Assembly: GCA_947504605.1 (NCBI GenBank)
Contig: CANNJE010000002.1
Span: forward strand, 24,218 to 88,217
Direction of reading: 5' to 3'
DNA from: Chitinophagaceae bacterium
GTDB lineage: Bacteria > Bacteroidota > Bacteroidia > Chitinophagales > Chitinophagaceae
Length of the DNA: 64,000 bases
The notes beneath the pieces are model-generated. The model searched no databases and had not been told where the DNA came from. It worked only from the letters and a program-made list of their open reading frames with translations. Numbering within the stretch: position 1 is the stretch's first letter; each line of letters opens with the position of its first letter. This document shows, piece after piece, positions 9,978 through 18,557 of the stretch. Both the position numbers and the translations under genes were made by a program.

Positions 9978-10385
9978 ATGAATTTTAAACAAATAGCATC
10001 TTACGACAATTTTATGTTAGCCAACATGACGCTAGGCCTATTGCAGGAATATGAAATCAATTGTCATTTAAAAGATGAAAATACCATTACAATAGATCCA
10101 TTGTTAAGTCCCGCTATAGGAGGAATTAAACTGATGGTAGATGAAGCCGATTTTCAAAAAGCACTAACCCTAATTAAAAAAGCAGAGGAGGAATACCTTA
10201 GTGAAATTCCATGCCCAAACTGTAAAAGTCTTTCATTAACAATAGAAGAAAAAACAAATAAGCCCGATAGTTTTTGGGGTAGTTTAAAGAATCTGATTGC
10301 ATATGGCCAAACTGAAACTTATACAAAAAACTATCGCTGCAAAAATTGCAAAAGGCTGTTTTCAGAACTTCCTTCCAGCTTTTAA
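9978..10385 (+). CDS. DUF2007-type putative signal-transducing protein with zinc ribbon
   Basis: 135 residues. The N-terminal 70 residues match the DUF2007 pattern: an opening strand, then MLANMTLGLLQEYEINCHLKDE, then an ITIDP...GGIKLMV segment. The C-terminal half carries two Cys pairs (CPNC near residue 76 and CKNC near residue 124) that should hold a zinc ion. DUF2007 proteins are small and compact; their role is unknown despite the 'signal transducing' label. It lies 36 bases before kdsB on the same strand. Confidence 0.75.
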   Translation: MNFKQIASYDNFMLANMTLGLLQEYEINCHLKDENTITIDPLLSPAIGGIKLMVDEADFQKALTLIKKAEEEYLSEIPCPNCKSLSLTIEEKTNKPDSFWGSLKNLIAYGQTETYTKNYRCKNCKRLFSELPSSF

Positions 10386-10421
10386 GATATTTCTTCAATC
10401 AAAAGAGTATATTTTTGATCT

Positions 10422-11147
10422 ATGAAGAAAATTGCCATGATTCCGGCACGTTATGCTGCCACCAGATTTCCTTTTAAACTGATGCAACCGCTGGGCAATA
10501 AAACAGTCATTCGCCAAACTTATGACAACACGGTTGCTACCGGATTGTTTGATGATGTATATGTAGTAACAGATCATGAAATCATATTTAATGAAATTAT
10601 TTCCAATGGAGGTAAAGCCATCATGAGCCAGCAATCTCACGAAAGTGGCAGCGACAGGATTGCGGAAGCTATTGCGGAGATGGAGGTGGATATTGTTTTA
10701 AATGTACAAGGAGATGAACCCTTCGTAAAAAAAGAACCCTTATTTAAATTATTACAGGCTTTTGACGATGCAAGTGTACAGGTGGCATCTCTGATGAAAA
10801 AATTTACAGATTTTGCTTTAGTAAACAATCCTAATTATGTAAAAGTGGTGGTTGATCACAACAATGATTCTTTATTATTTAGTCGCAGTGTAATTCCTTT
10901 TCAAAGAGATGAAAAAATAATGGCAAATTATTTTGAGCACATTGGGGTATATGCTTATAGAAAAGAGGTCCTGATTCAATTTACTCAATGGCCTGCTGCC
11001 AAAATAGAGCAGATAGAAAAACTCGAACAACTGCGCTATCTGCAAAACGGCATCCGTATCCGCATGATAGAAACCAACGAAATAAGTGCCAAAATTGATG
11101 TGCCGGAAGATCTTGCAATTGCTGAAGCCATTTTACAATCTTTGTAA
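10422..11147 (+). CDS. kdsB: 3-deoxy-manno-octulosonate cytidylyltransferase
   Basis: 241 residues, the usual KdsB length. It activates KDO with CTP to CMP-KDO for lipid A core synthesis in the cytoplasm. Visible signatures are the nucleotide-binding N-terminus IPARYAATRFPFKLM (residues 7-21), VVTDHE near 48, SGSDRIAEA near 75 and NVQGDEP at 94-100. Residue 18 is Phe where most family members have Gly or Ala in the (R)-(F/L)-P-x-K motif. KdsD, which makes the KDO precursor arabinose-5-phosphate, is encoded 3.7 kb downstream on the other strand. Confidence 0.96.
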   Translation: MKKIAMIPARYAATRFPFKLMQPLGNKTVIRQTYDNTVATGLFDDVYVVTDHEIIFNEIISNGGKAIMSQQSHESGSDRIAEAIAEMEVDIVLNVQGDEPFVKKEPLFKLLQAFDDASVQVASLMKKFTDFALVNNPNYVKVVVDHNNDSLLFSRSVIPFQRDEKIMANYFEHIGVYAYRKEVLIQFTQWPAAKIEQIEKLEQLRYLQNGIRIRMIETNEISAKIDVPEDLAIAEAILQSL

Positions 11148-11213
11148 AGTATTTTTTTTGTAATATTTTACAGCAGCACCTACAACAGTATATTAGAAAG
11201 GAGGCATTGTGTT

Positions 11214-12479
11214 TTATTTAAACACATAATATAAAACACCATTCAAATCGTCGGTAAAGAAAAATGAATGGTCATTGTTCATTAGAATATCACAGGGCCG
11301 TCCATGGCGGTCTGCATCGGTTTTCCCTGTAAGAAATCCACTCACAATTTCAGTATAATTATTATTGGCTTCAACTCTAACAATAGCATTGCCTCTTTGC
11401 CTCCACACACTTGTACTGCCATGAAGACATACGAATACTGAATTTTTTAAACGGACATCGTCAAAATTTTTAAGGTACTCAAACCCCAATGGTGCACTAT
11501 GTGCTTTAAATCCGAGAAATGCTTTTGGAGGTTCTTTAACCCATTCAGCCCTTGCAGAATCTTTAAACTGTTCATCGGAAAAAATATTTTGTTGATACTG
11601 AAAATAAAATGGCCAGCCATAAAATCCGTTTCGATCTACCTGCTGAAAAACATCTTCCGGTTTATCCGGACCAATCAAATCTCTACCCATGCCTGTTGCC
11701 CAGAGTTGATTTCCAATCCATTTTAACCCTACACTATTTCTTAACCCTCTTGCATAAAATTGAACATCTGTTCCGTCGGGATTCATTTCAAGAACAGTTG
11801 CCCTTAATGCTTCTTTTTCAATACAGGCGTTACAGCTGCTACCAACAGCAACATATAATTTATCGTTCTTAAATGAAATACTTCTTGTTAGATGCCATCC
11901 GCCATATTTATAACTCAACCCATGATCTGGGAATACAGCAATGGTTTGGCCGCTGTCTTTGGGCTGCAGATCTCCATTCGCATATTTATAGCGACGAAGC
12001 CTGCCCGTTTCTGCTATATAAATATAATTTTTGTAAAACGCCACTTGGTTAGGATTATGAAGTTTATCCAAATAAGTAATAACATTTAGGAATCGTTTTT
12101 CTTTTTCGTTCCAGTTTTCAAATATTATTACCCGGCCTTTATGGTTGTCGCTTCTATCGTACATGTCTGTTGCAAACAAACGACCATCTGGGCTTTTTGC
12201 CAAAAACCGCAATCTTTTTTGTAAACCAGCGGCCACATTTATTTGATACCCTTCCGGTATGTTCAGGTAAAAAGATTTTCCGTCTGGCAGCTGTACTAGA
12301 TGTTGCTGAAGCCTTATTTTTATAGACGCTGTATTGATTGTATCAATACCTGTATTTACAATACTGTCTTTCCAAAAAATTTGATTCTCTAAAATTGAAT
12401 CCTTTTTTGAGGGCAACTTTTCTTCTGATCGATTATTGCAACTCAAACAAACCAGTAGCACAAAAAAAAATCGGGTCAT
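11214..12479 (-). CDS. PQQ-dependent sugar dehydrogenase-like (sorbosone dehydrogenase type) lipoprotein
   Basis: With the ATG at 12479 the protein is 421 aa and begins with a short lipoprotein signal peptide, MTRFFFVLLVCLSC, with the lipobox Cys at residue 14. An ATG at 12491 is also possible but weakens the signal. The rest is a six-bladed beta-propeller of the glucose/sorbosone dehydrogenase superfamily (blades with GRLFATD, NGDLQPKD, RGLRNSVGLKW, NGFYGWPF, GLEYLKNF-like repeats). Such enzymes use PQQ to oxidise sugars in the periplasm, but many Bacteroidota homologues are uncharacterised. The aminotransferase stop is one base upstream, so the two are co-transcribed. Confidence 0.82.
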   Translation of the reverse strand: MTRFFFVLLVCLSCNNRSEEKLPSKKDSILENQIFWKDSIVNTGIDTINTASIKIRLQQHLVQLPDGKSFYLNIPEGYQINVAAGLQKRLRFLAKSPDGRLFATDMYDRSDNHKGRVIIFENWNEKEKRFLNVITYLDKLHNPNQVAFYKNYIYIAETGRLRRYKYANGDLQPKDSGQTIAVFPDHGLSYKYGGWHLTRSISFKNDKLYVAVGSSCNACIEKEALRATVLEMNPDGTDVQFYARGLRNSVGLKWIGNQLWATGMGRDLIGPDKPEDVFQQVDRNGFYGWPFYFQYQQNIFSDEQFKDSARAEWVKEPPKAFLGFKAHSAPLGFEYLKNFDDVRLKNSVFVCLHGSTSVWRQRGNAIVRVEANNNYTEIVSGFLTGKTDADRHGRPCDILMNNDHSFFFTDDLNGVLYYVFK

Positions 12480-12480
12480 A

Positions 12481-13632
12481 TCACTTAACATTTATTAAGC
12501 GGTTAGCGGCTTCTTGTAATGTTTCTTCTTTTTTCGCAAAGCAAAAACGCAGTACTTTATTTTCTATTGCAATATTATAAAATGCAGATACTGGAATCGT
12601 GGCAACGCCATATTCCTTAATAAGCCTTACCGCCAATTCTTTTTCAGTCTCTTCACTAATACCATCATAGCTGTATAGCTGAAAATAACTTCCATAAGAA
12701 GGTAAAGGTTTAAACTTGGTAGCTTTCATTGCTTCCATAAAATAATCTCTTTTCCCCTGCAAAAATTTTCCTAGTCCTAGGTAGGCTTCCTTATTTTTTA
12801 TATATGCCGCCAGTGCAAACTGAGTTGGACTGTTACAGGTAAAACAATTAAACTGGTGCACTTTTCTAAATTCCTTCATCAAAGAAGGAGGCGCAATACA
12901 ATAACCCATTTTCCATCCAGTACAGTGATAGGTTTTACCAAATGAAAAACACACAAAACTTCGTTCATACAATTCCGGGTATTTTAAAACAGACAAGTGT
13001 TCTTTATTATCAAATACAAGGTGTTCGTAAACTTCATCGCTGATAATAAAAATGCCTGTACCCAAAACCAATTCCGAAAGTTTTTTTAAATCGGCATCTT
13101 GCAGCAAAGCGCCCGAAGGGTTGTGAGGAGAGTTGATGATGATTGCCTTTGTCTTGGCATTTATCTTTTCTTTTACAAGATCCCAGTTTATGCTATAATC
13201 GGGATAAGAAAGAGAAATAGGGACTGCCACTCCGCCATTTATTTCAATATTGGGAATATAACTGTCGTATGCAGGTTCAAATACAATTACTTCATCGCCT
13301 TTTTGTAATATGGTTGTAAACGCAGTATAAATAGCATAAGTTCCTCCGGGGGTTACGGTAATTTCATCGTTTGCGTCTATATCTGTATTATACAATTCCT
13401 TTACCTTTTCGGCTAAACCTTCCCGTAATGCAGGTAATCCATTCATGTGCACGTACTGGTTATGCCCTTTTTGCATCGCTTCATTTACCAGATCTGTTAT
13501 TGCACTATCCATTAAAAAGTCGGGGAAACCCTGGCCAAGATTGATAGCTTTATACTGCTGAGCCAGCACACTCATTTCTGTAAAAATAGTAGTACCTACG
13601 TTGGGAAGTTTGCTTTGTATAGTTGGTTTCAA
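12481..13632 (-). CDS. Methionine-type aminotransferase (YbdL / kynurenine-oxoglutarate transaminase family)
   Basis: 383 residues, PLP-dependent fold type I aminotransferase. Visible signatures: the start SKLPNVGTTIFTEMS, INLGQGFPDF near residue 31, the GHNQYVHMNGLPALREG segment, TVTPGGTYAIY (PLP phosphate contacts), INSPHNPSG (Asn contacting PLP), ISDEVYEHLVFD (Asp), and SFGKTYHCTGWK whose Lys near residue 230 forms the Schiff base. The best match is YbdL, which transfers the amino group of methionine and aromatic residues to 2-oxo acids. A -7-like TATTTTTG is on the minus strand at 13658-13665. Confidence 0.9.
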   Translation of the reverse strand: MKPTIQSKLPNVGTTIFTEMSVLAQQYKAINLGQGFPDFLMDSAITDLVNEAMQKGHNQYVHMNGLPALREGLAEKVKELYNTDIDANDEITVTPGGTYAIYTAFTTILQKGDEVIVFEPAYDSYIPNIEINGGVAVPISLSYPDYSINWDLVKEKINAKTKAIIINSPHNPSGALLQDADLKKLSELVLGTGIFIISDEVYEHLVFDNKEHLSVLKYPELYERSFVCFSFGKTYHCTGWKMGYCIAPPSLMKEFRKVHQFNCFTCNSPTQFALAAYIKNKEAYLGLGKFLQGKRDYFMEAMKATKFKPLPSYGSYFQLYSYDGISEETEKELAVRLIKEYGVATIPVSAFYNIAIENKVLRFCFAKKEETLQEAANRLINVK

Positions 13633-13747
13633 ATTGAAAAGGCTTTAAATGCCTTATCAAAAATAATGGTTACTCGTTAAAACCAGTTATCCTAGAAGTA
13701 TTTATATGTTGTTCCGGTATACGCTAGTGGGTGTGTTTGTATTTTGC

Positions 13748-14830
13748 TTATAAAAATTTATCTCCTTTGCTTCTTTTAATTTCTGCCACATATTCTTTTA
13801 TTTCCTGCTCTTTTTCTTTTTTGCAAATGAGTAAAACATCATTTGTATCTACTACTATAAAATCATCCAGCCCTTGCAACACAAGCAATTTATTGTTCCC
13901 AGCATGCACCATATTTTTGGTAGCATCAATCACCACTACATTTTCTCCTGTAACAGCGTTTCCCAGGTAATCTTTTTCGATGGTATCATATGTACTTTTC
14001 CACGTACCCAAATCACTCCAACCAAAATCTGAAGGAATTACATATACATTTTCCGCCTTTTCCATAATGCCATAATCTATTGAGATGTTTACACATTGTG
14101 GATATATTCTTTCCAGCGCTTCTGCTTCTTTTTCGGTGTTAAAAAGATTTTTTTCGATATCAAATACCTCATGCATTTCGGGCAACAAAAGCTCAAATGC
14201 TTTAATAATATTTTTTACCTGCCACACAAATATACCTGCGTTCCATAAAAAATCTCCGCTAGTGATAAATGTTTTAGCCAGTTCTAAATCGGGTTTTTCT
14301 GTGAATATTTTTACCTTAAAAACGTTTTCGCTTGCCGCAAATGATTCGTATTGTATATAACCATAGCCCGTGTTGGGATGATTGGGTTTTATGCCCAATG
14401 TAACAAGTGCCTTAACGTGCGAGGTAAAGTGTAAAGCGTCCTCACAGGTTTTTTTAAAACTATCTCTTTCTGTTATCAAATGATCGGCAGGTGCGCATAT
14501 TAAATTAGCGTTGGGATTTAACTGCATTAGTTTGTAAGAGATATAGGCAATGCAGGCTGCGGTATTTTTTCTGGAAGGCTCACATAAAATATTATCGGGA
14601 TTGATTTCCGGTAGCTGATTAATAACAATCTCTTTGTATTGCAGAGAGGTAACGATATAAATATTTTCGGCAGGAATAAATTTAGCAAACCGATCGTAAG
14701 TAGCCTGAATTAAAGTGCGGCCGATGTTTAAAATATCCAAAAATTGTTTGGGGAAATCTGTGCGACTCATAGGCCAGAAACGGCTTCCTATACCGCCTGC
14801 CATAATGGCTATGTAATGATTCTTATTCAT
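13748..14830 (-). CDS. manC: Mannose-1-phosphate guanylyltransferase
   Basis: 360 residues: nucleotidyltransferase domain with the signature GGIGSRFWPMSR (residues 12-23) followed by PKQFL, and family motifs FxCAPADH-like LICAPADHLI, GYGYIQ, FTEKPD, WNAGIFVW and IDYGIMEKA. It makes GDP-mannose from mannose-1-phosphate and GTP for surface polysaccharide. It lacks the C-terminal phosphomannose isomerase domain found in bifunctional ManC/AlgA, so it is the short form. It follows kdsD by 39 bases. Mannose-1-phosphate is also the product of the GH130 phosphorylase predicted in the mannan locus 9 kb away, so the pathways could connect. Confidence 0.93.
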   Translation of the reverse strand: MNKNHYIAIMAGGIGSRFWPMSRTDFPKQFLDILNIGRTLIQATYDRFAKFIPAENIYIVTSLQYKEIVINQLPEINPDNILCEPSRKNTAACIAYISYKLMQLNPNANLICAPADHLITERDSFKKTCEDALHFTSHVKALVTLGIKPNHPNTGYGYIQYESFAASENVFKVKIFTEKPDLELAKTFITSGDFLWNAGIFVWQVKNIIKAFELLLPEMHEVFDIEKNLFNTEKEAEALERIYPQCVNISIDYGIMEKAENVYVIPSDFGWSDLGTWKSTYDTIEKDYLGNAVTGENVVVIDATKNMVHAGNNKLLVLQGLDDFIVVDTNDVLLICKKEKEQEIKEYVAEIKRSKGDKFL

Positions 14831-14869
14831 GATTAGATGGATGTCCCTAATTTAAAAGCTAAAATAAAT

Positions 14870-15835
14870 TTATATAATTCCTTCCCTTACCATATCCTGC
14901 AGGTGAAGAATACCAATATACTTTTTGTTTGTTATTGCTACAAGCTGGTTGATATTGTGTTGCCGCATTTTTTCCAGAGCAATTACTGCCAGCTCCTCTG
15001 CTTCTATTGTTTTAGGCGTATTACTCATAATATCGTTTGCCGTAAGATTTATAAAAGAATCATATTTTTCGAGCATCCTTCTTATATCTCCATCTGTAAT
15101 AATTCCTATTACTTCTTCATTTTCATTTAAAACAGCTACAGCTCCCAGTCTTTTTCGGGTAATTTCCAGAATTGTTTCTTTTATTGATGCGCCTGATTGT
15201 ACACTGGGTTTTTCATGATGCATTACCAGATCCGCTACCCGTAAATATAATTTTTTACCCAATGCTCCTCCTGGATGATATTTGGCAAAGTCGGTAGATT
15301 TAAACCCCTTTGTTTCCATAAGACAAACGGCCAAAGCGTCGCCCATTACCATTTGTGCGGTAGTGCTGGTTGTGGGAGCAAGGTTATTGGGGCATGCTTC
15401 CTGTGTAACAGTTGTATTTATAATGATATCACTTTGCTGGGCAAGGTAAGATTGCATATTGCCCACCATCCCAATAAGGGTATTTCCAAAATTTTTTAGC
15501 AATGGTGCCAGTACTTTTATCTCGGGACTATCACCACTTTTGCTGATTACCATTACAATATCATCGGGCTGAACCATACCCAGATCACCATGTATGGCAT
15601 CTGCCGCATGCATAAAAAGCGCAGGTGTTCCTGTGCTATTCATCGTAGCCGCAATCTTTTGAGCAACAATGGCACTTTTACCTATTCCACTTATTACCAG
15701 CCGTCCCTTGCTTTCGGCAAGTAATTGAACTGCTTTTTCAAATGATTCATCAATAAAACCACTAAGACTGGCAATGGAAGTAGCCTGAAGGTCAATACTT
15801 TTTAAAGCGCTCGATATAATAGGATGTTTATTCAT
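14870..15835 (-). CDS. kdsD: Arabinose-5-phosphate isomerase (KpsF/GutQ family)
   Basis: 321 residues, standard KdsD layout. SIS domain (about 30-165) with SGIGKSAIVAQKIAATMNSTGTPA, HGDLGMV and the catalytic/structural PTTSTTAQ segment. Two CBS domains follow (about 205-321: RLGAVAVLNENEEVIGIITDGDIRR and a second copy). It converts ribulose-5-phosphate to arabinose-5-phosphate, the first step to KDO. A perfect-consensus promoter precedes it, so it is the first gene of a unit with manC. Confidence 0.95.
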   Translation of the reverse strand: MNKHPIISSALKSIDLQATSIASLSGFIDESFEKAVQLLAESKGRLVISGIGKSAIVAQKIAATMNSTGTPALFMHAADAIHGDLGMVQPDDIVMVISKSGDSPEIKVLAPLLKNFGNTLIGMVGNMQSYLAQQSDIIINTTVTQEACPNNLAPTTSTTAQMVMGDALAVCLMETKGFKSTDFAKYHPGGALGKKLYLRVADLVMHHEKPSVQSGASIKETILEITRKRLGAVAVLNENEEVIGIITDGDIRRMLEKYDSFINLTANDIMSNTPKTIEAEELAVIALEKMRQHNINQLVAITNKKYIGILHLQDMVREGII

Positions 15836-15848
15836 TTTTTCTACGGCG

Positions 15849-15879
15849 CAAACCTACTTTAATTCATTCACAATGCAAA
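15849..15879 (-). promoter_or_regulatory. Bacteroidota-type promoter for kdsD
   Basis: On the minus strand: TTTG (15879-15876), exactly 19 bases, then TAGGTTTG (15856-15849), a full match to TTTG-N19-TAnnTTTG. The element ends 13 bases before the kdsD ATG. Confidence 0.7.
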
Positions 15880-16021
15880 GAATAGAAATGTCAAAATAAG
15901 GGTACACATTAGCGCTTATGTGAAATAAATTTTTATTATAACTGTCAATTTTTAGTTATCTTAATAGGGAATTAACAGCTCTTCATAAGAAATGTTAAGA
16001 AATGATAACGATTCTAATCTG

Positions 16022-16053
16022 TTTGACATTACAAAACGTTTGAATTAACTTCG
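16022..16053 (+). promoter_or_regulatory. Candidate recQ promoter
   Basis: TTTG (16022-16025), 20 bases, TAACTTCG (16046-16053), close to TTTG-N19-TAnnTTTG with one mismatch (C for T). Predicted transcript start near 16060, just before a 13-codon upstream ORF (16063-16104). Confidence 0.5.
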
Positions 16054-16122
16054 CTTCCCTTTATGAAAAAACCATGGTACTTGGTATTGAATCATGTACT
16101 TTAACGAGATAGAGCATTAATT

Positions 16123-18417
16123 ATGGCTACCACAAAATCGGCATCTGGCACTGCAAAAAAAGTTGCTAGTAAAAAAAGCAGTTCCCTCAACAGTTCTGCA
16201 AAAAAAGTTACCCTTCCTATTAATACAGATCTTGCAGCACAACTGCAGGAGCAGTTTGGATTCGATGGATTTAAAGATCCACAGGAAGCCATTATACAAA
16301 CTCTGTTATCGGGCAGAGATACTTTTGTAATCATGCCTACAGGCGGTGGCAAAAGTCTTTGTTACCAATTGCCGGCTGTAATAAGTCCGGGGGTTGCTAT
16401 TGTGGTTTCTCCTCTTATTGCATTGATGAAAAATCAGGTAGACCTTGTTAGAAGTTATAGCAGCAAAGATGATGTAGCACATTTTTTAAACAGCACGCTC
16501 AACAAAGGACAACAAAAAATTGTAAAAGACGACCTGGTTGCAGGCCGTACCAAATTACTTTATGTAGCTCCGGAAACTTTGACCAAGGAAGAAAATATCG
16601 ATTTTTTTCGTGAGCTTGAAATATCCTTTTTTGCTGTAGATGAAGCGCATTGTATTTCTGAATGGGGCCACGATTTTAGACCAGAATACCGCCGGCTAAA
16701 AGAAATGATGGATATGATTAATCCCACTATACCTATCATTGCCCTCACTGCAACTGCAACACCTAAAGTGCAAAGTGATATTTTAAAAAATCTTGGCCTA
16801 AGGAGTCCCGAAATATTTATTTCTTCTTTTAACCGCCCTAACCTTTATTATGAAGTATTGCCAAAGGTAAATCTTGATCAAACAAATAAAAGTATTGTAA
16901 GATTTATACAGCAACATAAAAACAAAAGCGGAATAATATATACCCTTAACCGCAAAACCACAGAAGAACTAGCGGCAATGCTTAATGCCAATGGTATTAG
17001 TGCTGTTGCCTACCATGCTGGGCTAGAAGCTAAGTTAAGAGCCCGCAGACAGGACCAATTCCTTAATGAAGAAGTACATGTAATTGTTGCTACTATTGCT
17101 TTTGGAATGGGCATCGATAAACCAGATGTTCGTTTTGTTATTCATTATAACATTCCGAAGTCTATAGAAAATTATTATCAGGAAACTGGCCGTGCTGGAA
17201 GAGATGGTATGGAAGGAAAATGTATTCTTTATTATTCACACAAAGATGTAAGCAAGCTAGAACATCTGATGCGGGACAAACCACTGAGCGAAAGAGAAGT
17301 CGGAGCTCAATTAATTAATGAAACTGTTTCTTATGCCGAAAGCAGTGTGTGTCGCCGCAAAACATTGTTGTATTATTTTGGCGAAGAATTTAATGATGAA
17401 AAAAGTTGTGGCCATTGCGACAACTGCCTGAATCCAAAAGAAAAAATTGAAGCAAAAGCGGATGCTATTACTGTTTTAAAAACAGTGAAAGCCCTCGGCG
17501 AACAATTTGCTATTGAATATGTACTGCTAATACTTACTGGTAAAGCAACCCCACAAGTACAAATGTTCCGTCACGAAGCATTAGAGGTATTTGCTTCAGG
17601 CAATGATAAAGAACCACATTTTTGGAGCAGTTTGATTCGTCAAATGTTACTGGAAGGATTGCTGGAAAAAGATATCGTTGAATATGGCCTATTGAAGTTT
17701 ACTAAAAAAGGGGAAGCCTTTTTAAAGAAACCAACTAGTTTTAAAATCGTACTTAATAATTTATTTGAAGATGCCAACGCTGATGATGAAGCCAACGAAC
17801 CTATAGGAGAGGCCAGTGGTGCAACAGATGAAAAACTTTTACAACTGTTGAAAGACCTTCGTAAAAAAGTTGCAAAAGAAAAAAATCTTCCGCCATTCGT
17901 TATTTTCCTTGAAAGTTCTTTAGAAGATATGGCCACTATGTATCCTACTTCGATGACTGAATTGGAAAAAATAAGTGGCGTAAGTAAAGGCAAATCTCTT
18001 CGGTATGGTAAACCTTTTCTTGATACTATTACAATGTATGTTGAAGAAAATGATATTATCAAACCCGATGATTTTGTGATGAAAAGTGTTGCCAATCGCA
18101 ACAACAATAAAATATTTATTATTCAAAATGTAGATAAAAAAATTCCGCTGGAAACGATTGCAAAAACAAAAGACCTTCGGATTGATGAACTTTTGGAAGA
18201 AATGGAAACCATTGTAGCAAGCGGCACCAAACTTAATCTAAACTATGCCATCGATGAAATGGTGGATGAGTATGATCAGGAAGAGATTATTGAATACTTT
18301 AAAAGTTGCGAAACCTCTTCTTTACAGGTGGCACAGGAAGAACTTGCAGATAGCGATTTTAACTGGGAACAGTTAAAATTAATGCGTATTAAGTTTTTGT
18401 GTGAATACGGAAACTAG
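16123..18417 (+). CDS. recQ: ATP-dependent DNA helicase RecQ
   Basis: 764 residues. The first 35 or so residues are a Lys/Ser/Ala-rich low-complexity extension. SF2 helicase core follows: motif I PTGGGKS (near residue 71), DEAHCISEWGHDFRPEY (near 172), TATAT (near 210), GIIYTLNRKTTEELA, and motif VI ETGRAGRDG. RQC zinc site uses Cys from CRRKTLLYYFGE to CGHCDNC (about 408-435). HRDC domain is near 570-645. The last 110 residues form an extra helix-turn-helix-like tail (IPLETIAKTKDLRIDELLEEMETI) seen in RecQ of Bacteroidota. Function: 3'-5' unwinding in recombination and fork repair. Confidence 0.97.
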   Translation: MATTKSASGTAKKVASKKSSSLNSSAKKVTLPINTDLAAQLQEQFGFDGFKDPQEAIIQTLLSGRDTFVIMPTGGGKSLCYQLPAVISPGVAIVVSPLIALMKNQVDLVRSYSSKDDVAHFLNSTLNKGQQKIVKDDLVAGRTKLLYVAPETLTKEENIDFFRELEISFFAVDEAHCISEWGHDFRPEYRRLKEMMDMINPTIPIIALTATATPKVQSDILKNLGLRSPEIFISSFNRPNLYYEVLPKVNLDQTNKSIVRFIQQHKNKSGIIYTLNRKTTEELAAMLNANGISAVAYHAGLEAKLRARRQDQFLNEEVHVIVATIAFGMGIDKPDVRFVIHYNIPKSIENYYQETGRAGRDGMEGKCILYYSHKDVSKLEHLMRDKPLSEREVGAQLINETVSYAESSVCRRKTLLYYFGEEFNDEKSCGHCDNCLNPKEKIEAKADAITVLKTVKALGEQFAIEYVLLILTGKATPQVQMFRHEALEVFASGNDKEPHFWSSLIRQMLLEGLLEKDIVEYGLLKFTKKGEAFLKKPTSFKIVLNNLFEDANADDEANEPIGEASGATDEKLLQLLKDLRKKVAKEKNLPPFVIFLESSLEDMATMYPTSMTELEKISGVSKGKSLRYGKPFLDTITMYVEENDIIKPDDFVMKSVANRNNNKIFIIQNVDKKIPLETIAKTKDLRIDELLEEMETIVASGTKLNLNYAIDEMVDEYDQEEIIEYFKSCETSSLQVAQEELADSDFNWEQLKLMRIKFLCEYGN

Positions 18418-18456
18418 GCCTATAAGAAAGGTTTTTATTTGAGCGCAGTTCGAAAT

Positions 18457-18485
18457 AATGCCAATTCTCTTTTAGAATTGGCATT
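18457..18485 (+). terminator. Hairpin terminator after recQ
   Basis: 12-bp perfect stem AATGCCAATTCT / AGAATTGGCATT with loop CTTTT; the T-tail is short, so termination strength is uncertain. Confidence 0.6.
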
Positions 18486-18557
18486 TACTTTGATACTATT
18501 ATAATTCTTTTTAAAGCCCTTAAATACTACTATATTTTAAACATAAATCAAATTAAT

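Noticed and set aside
10410-10417. TATTTTTG as a kdsB promoter -7
   Set aside because: Its transcript start would fall at or after the kdsB ATG at 10422, so it cannot serve the normal start unless the gene is leaderless.
17640-18107. 155-codon minus-strand ORF in recQ
   Set aside because: Ser/Leu-rich antisense shadow of the conserved RecQ C-terminal region.
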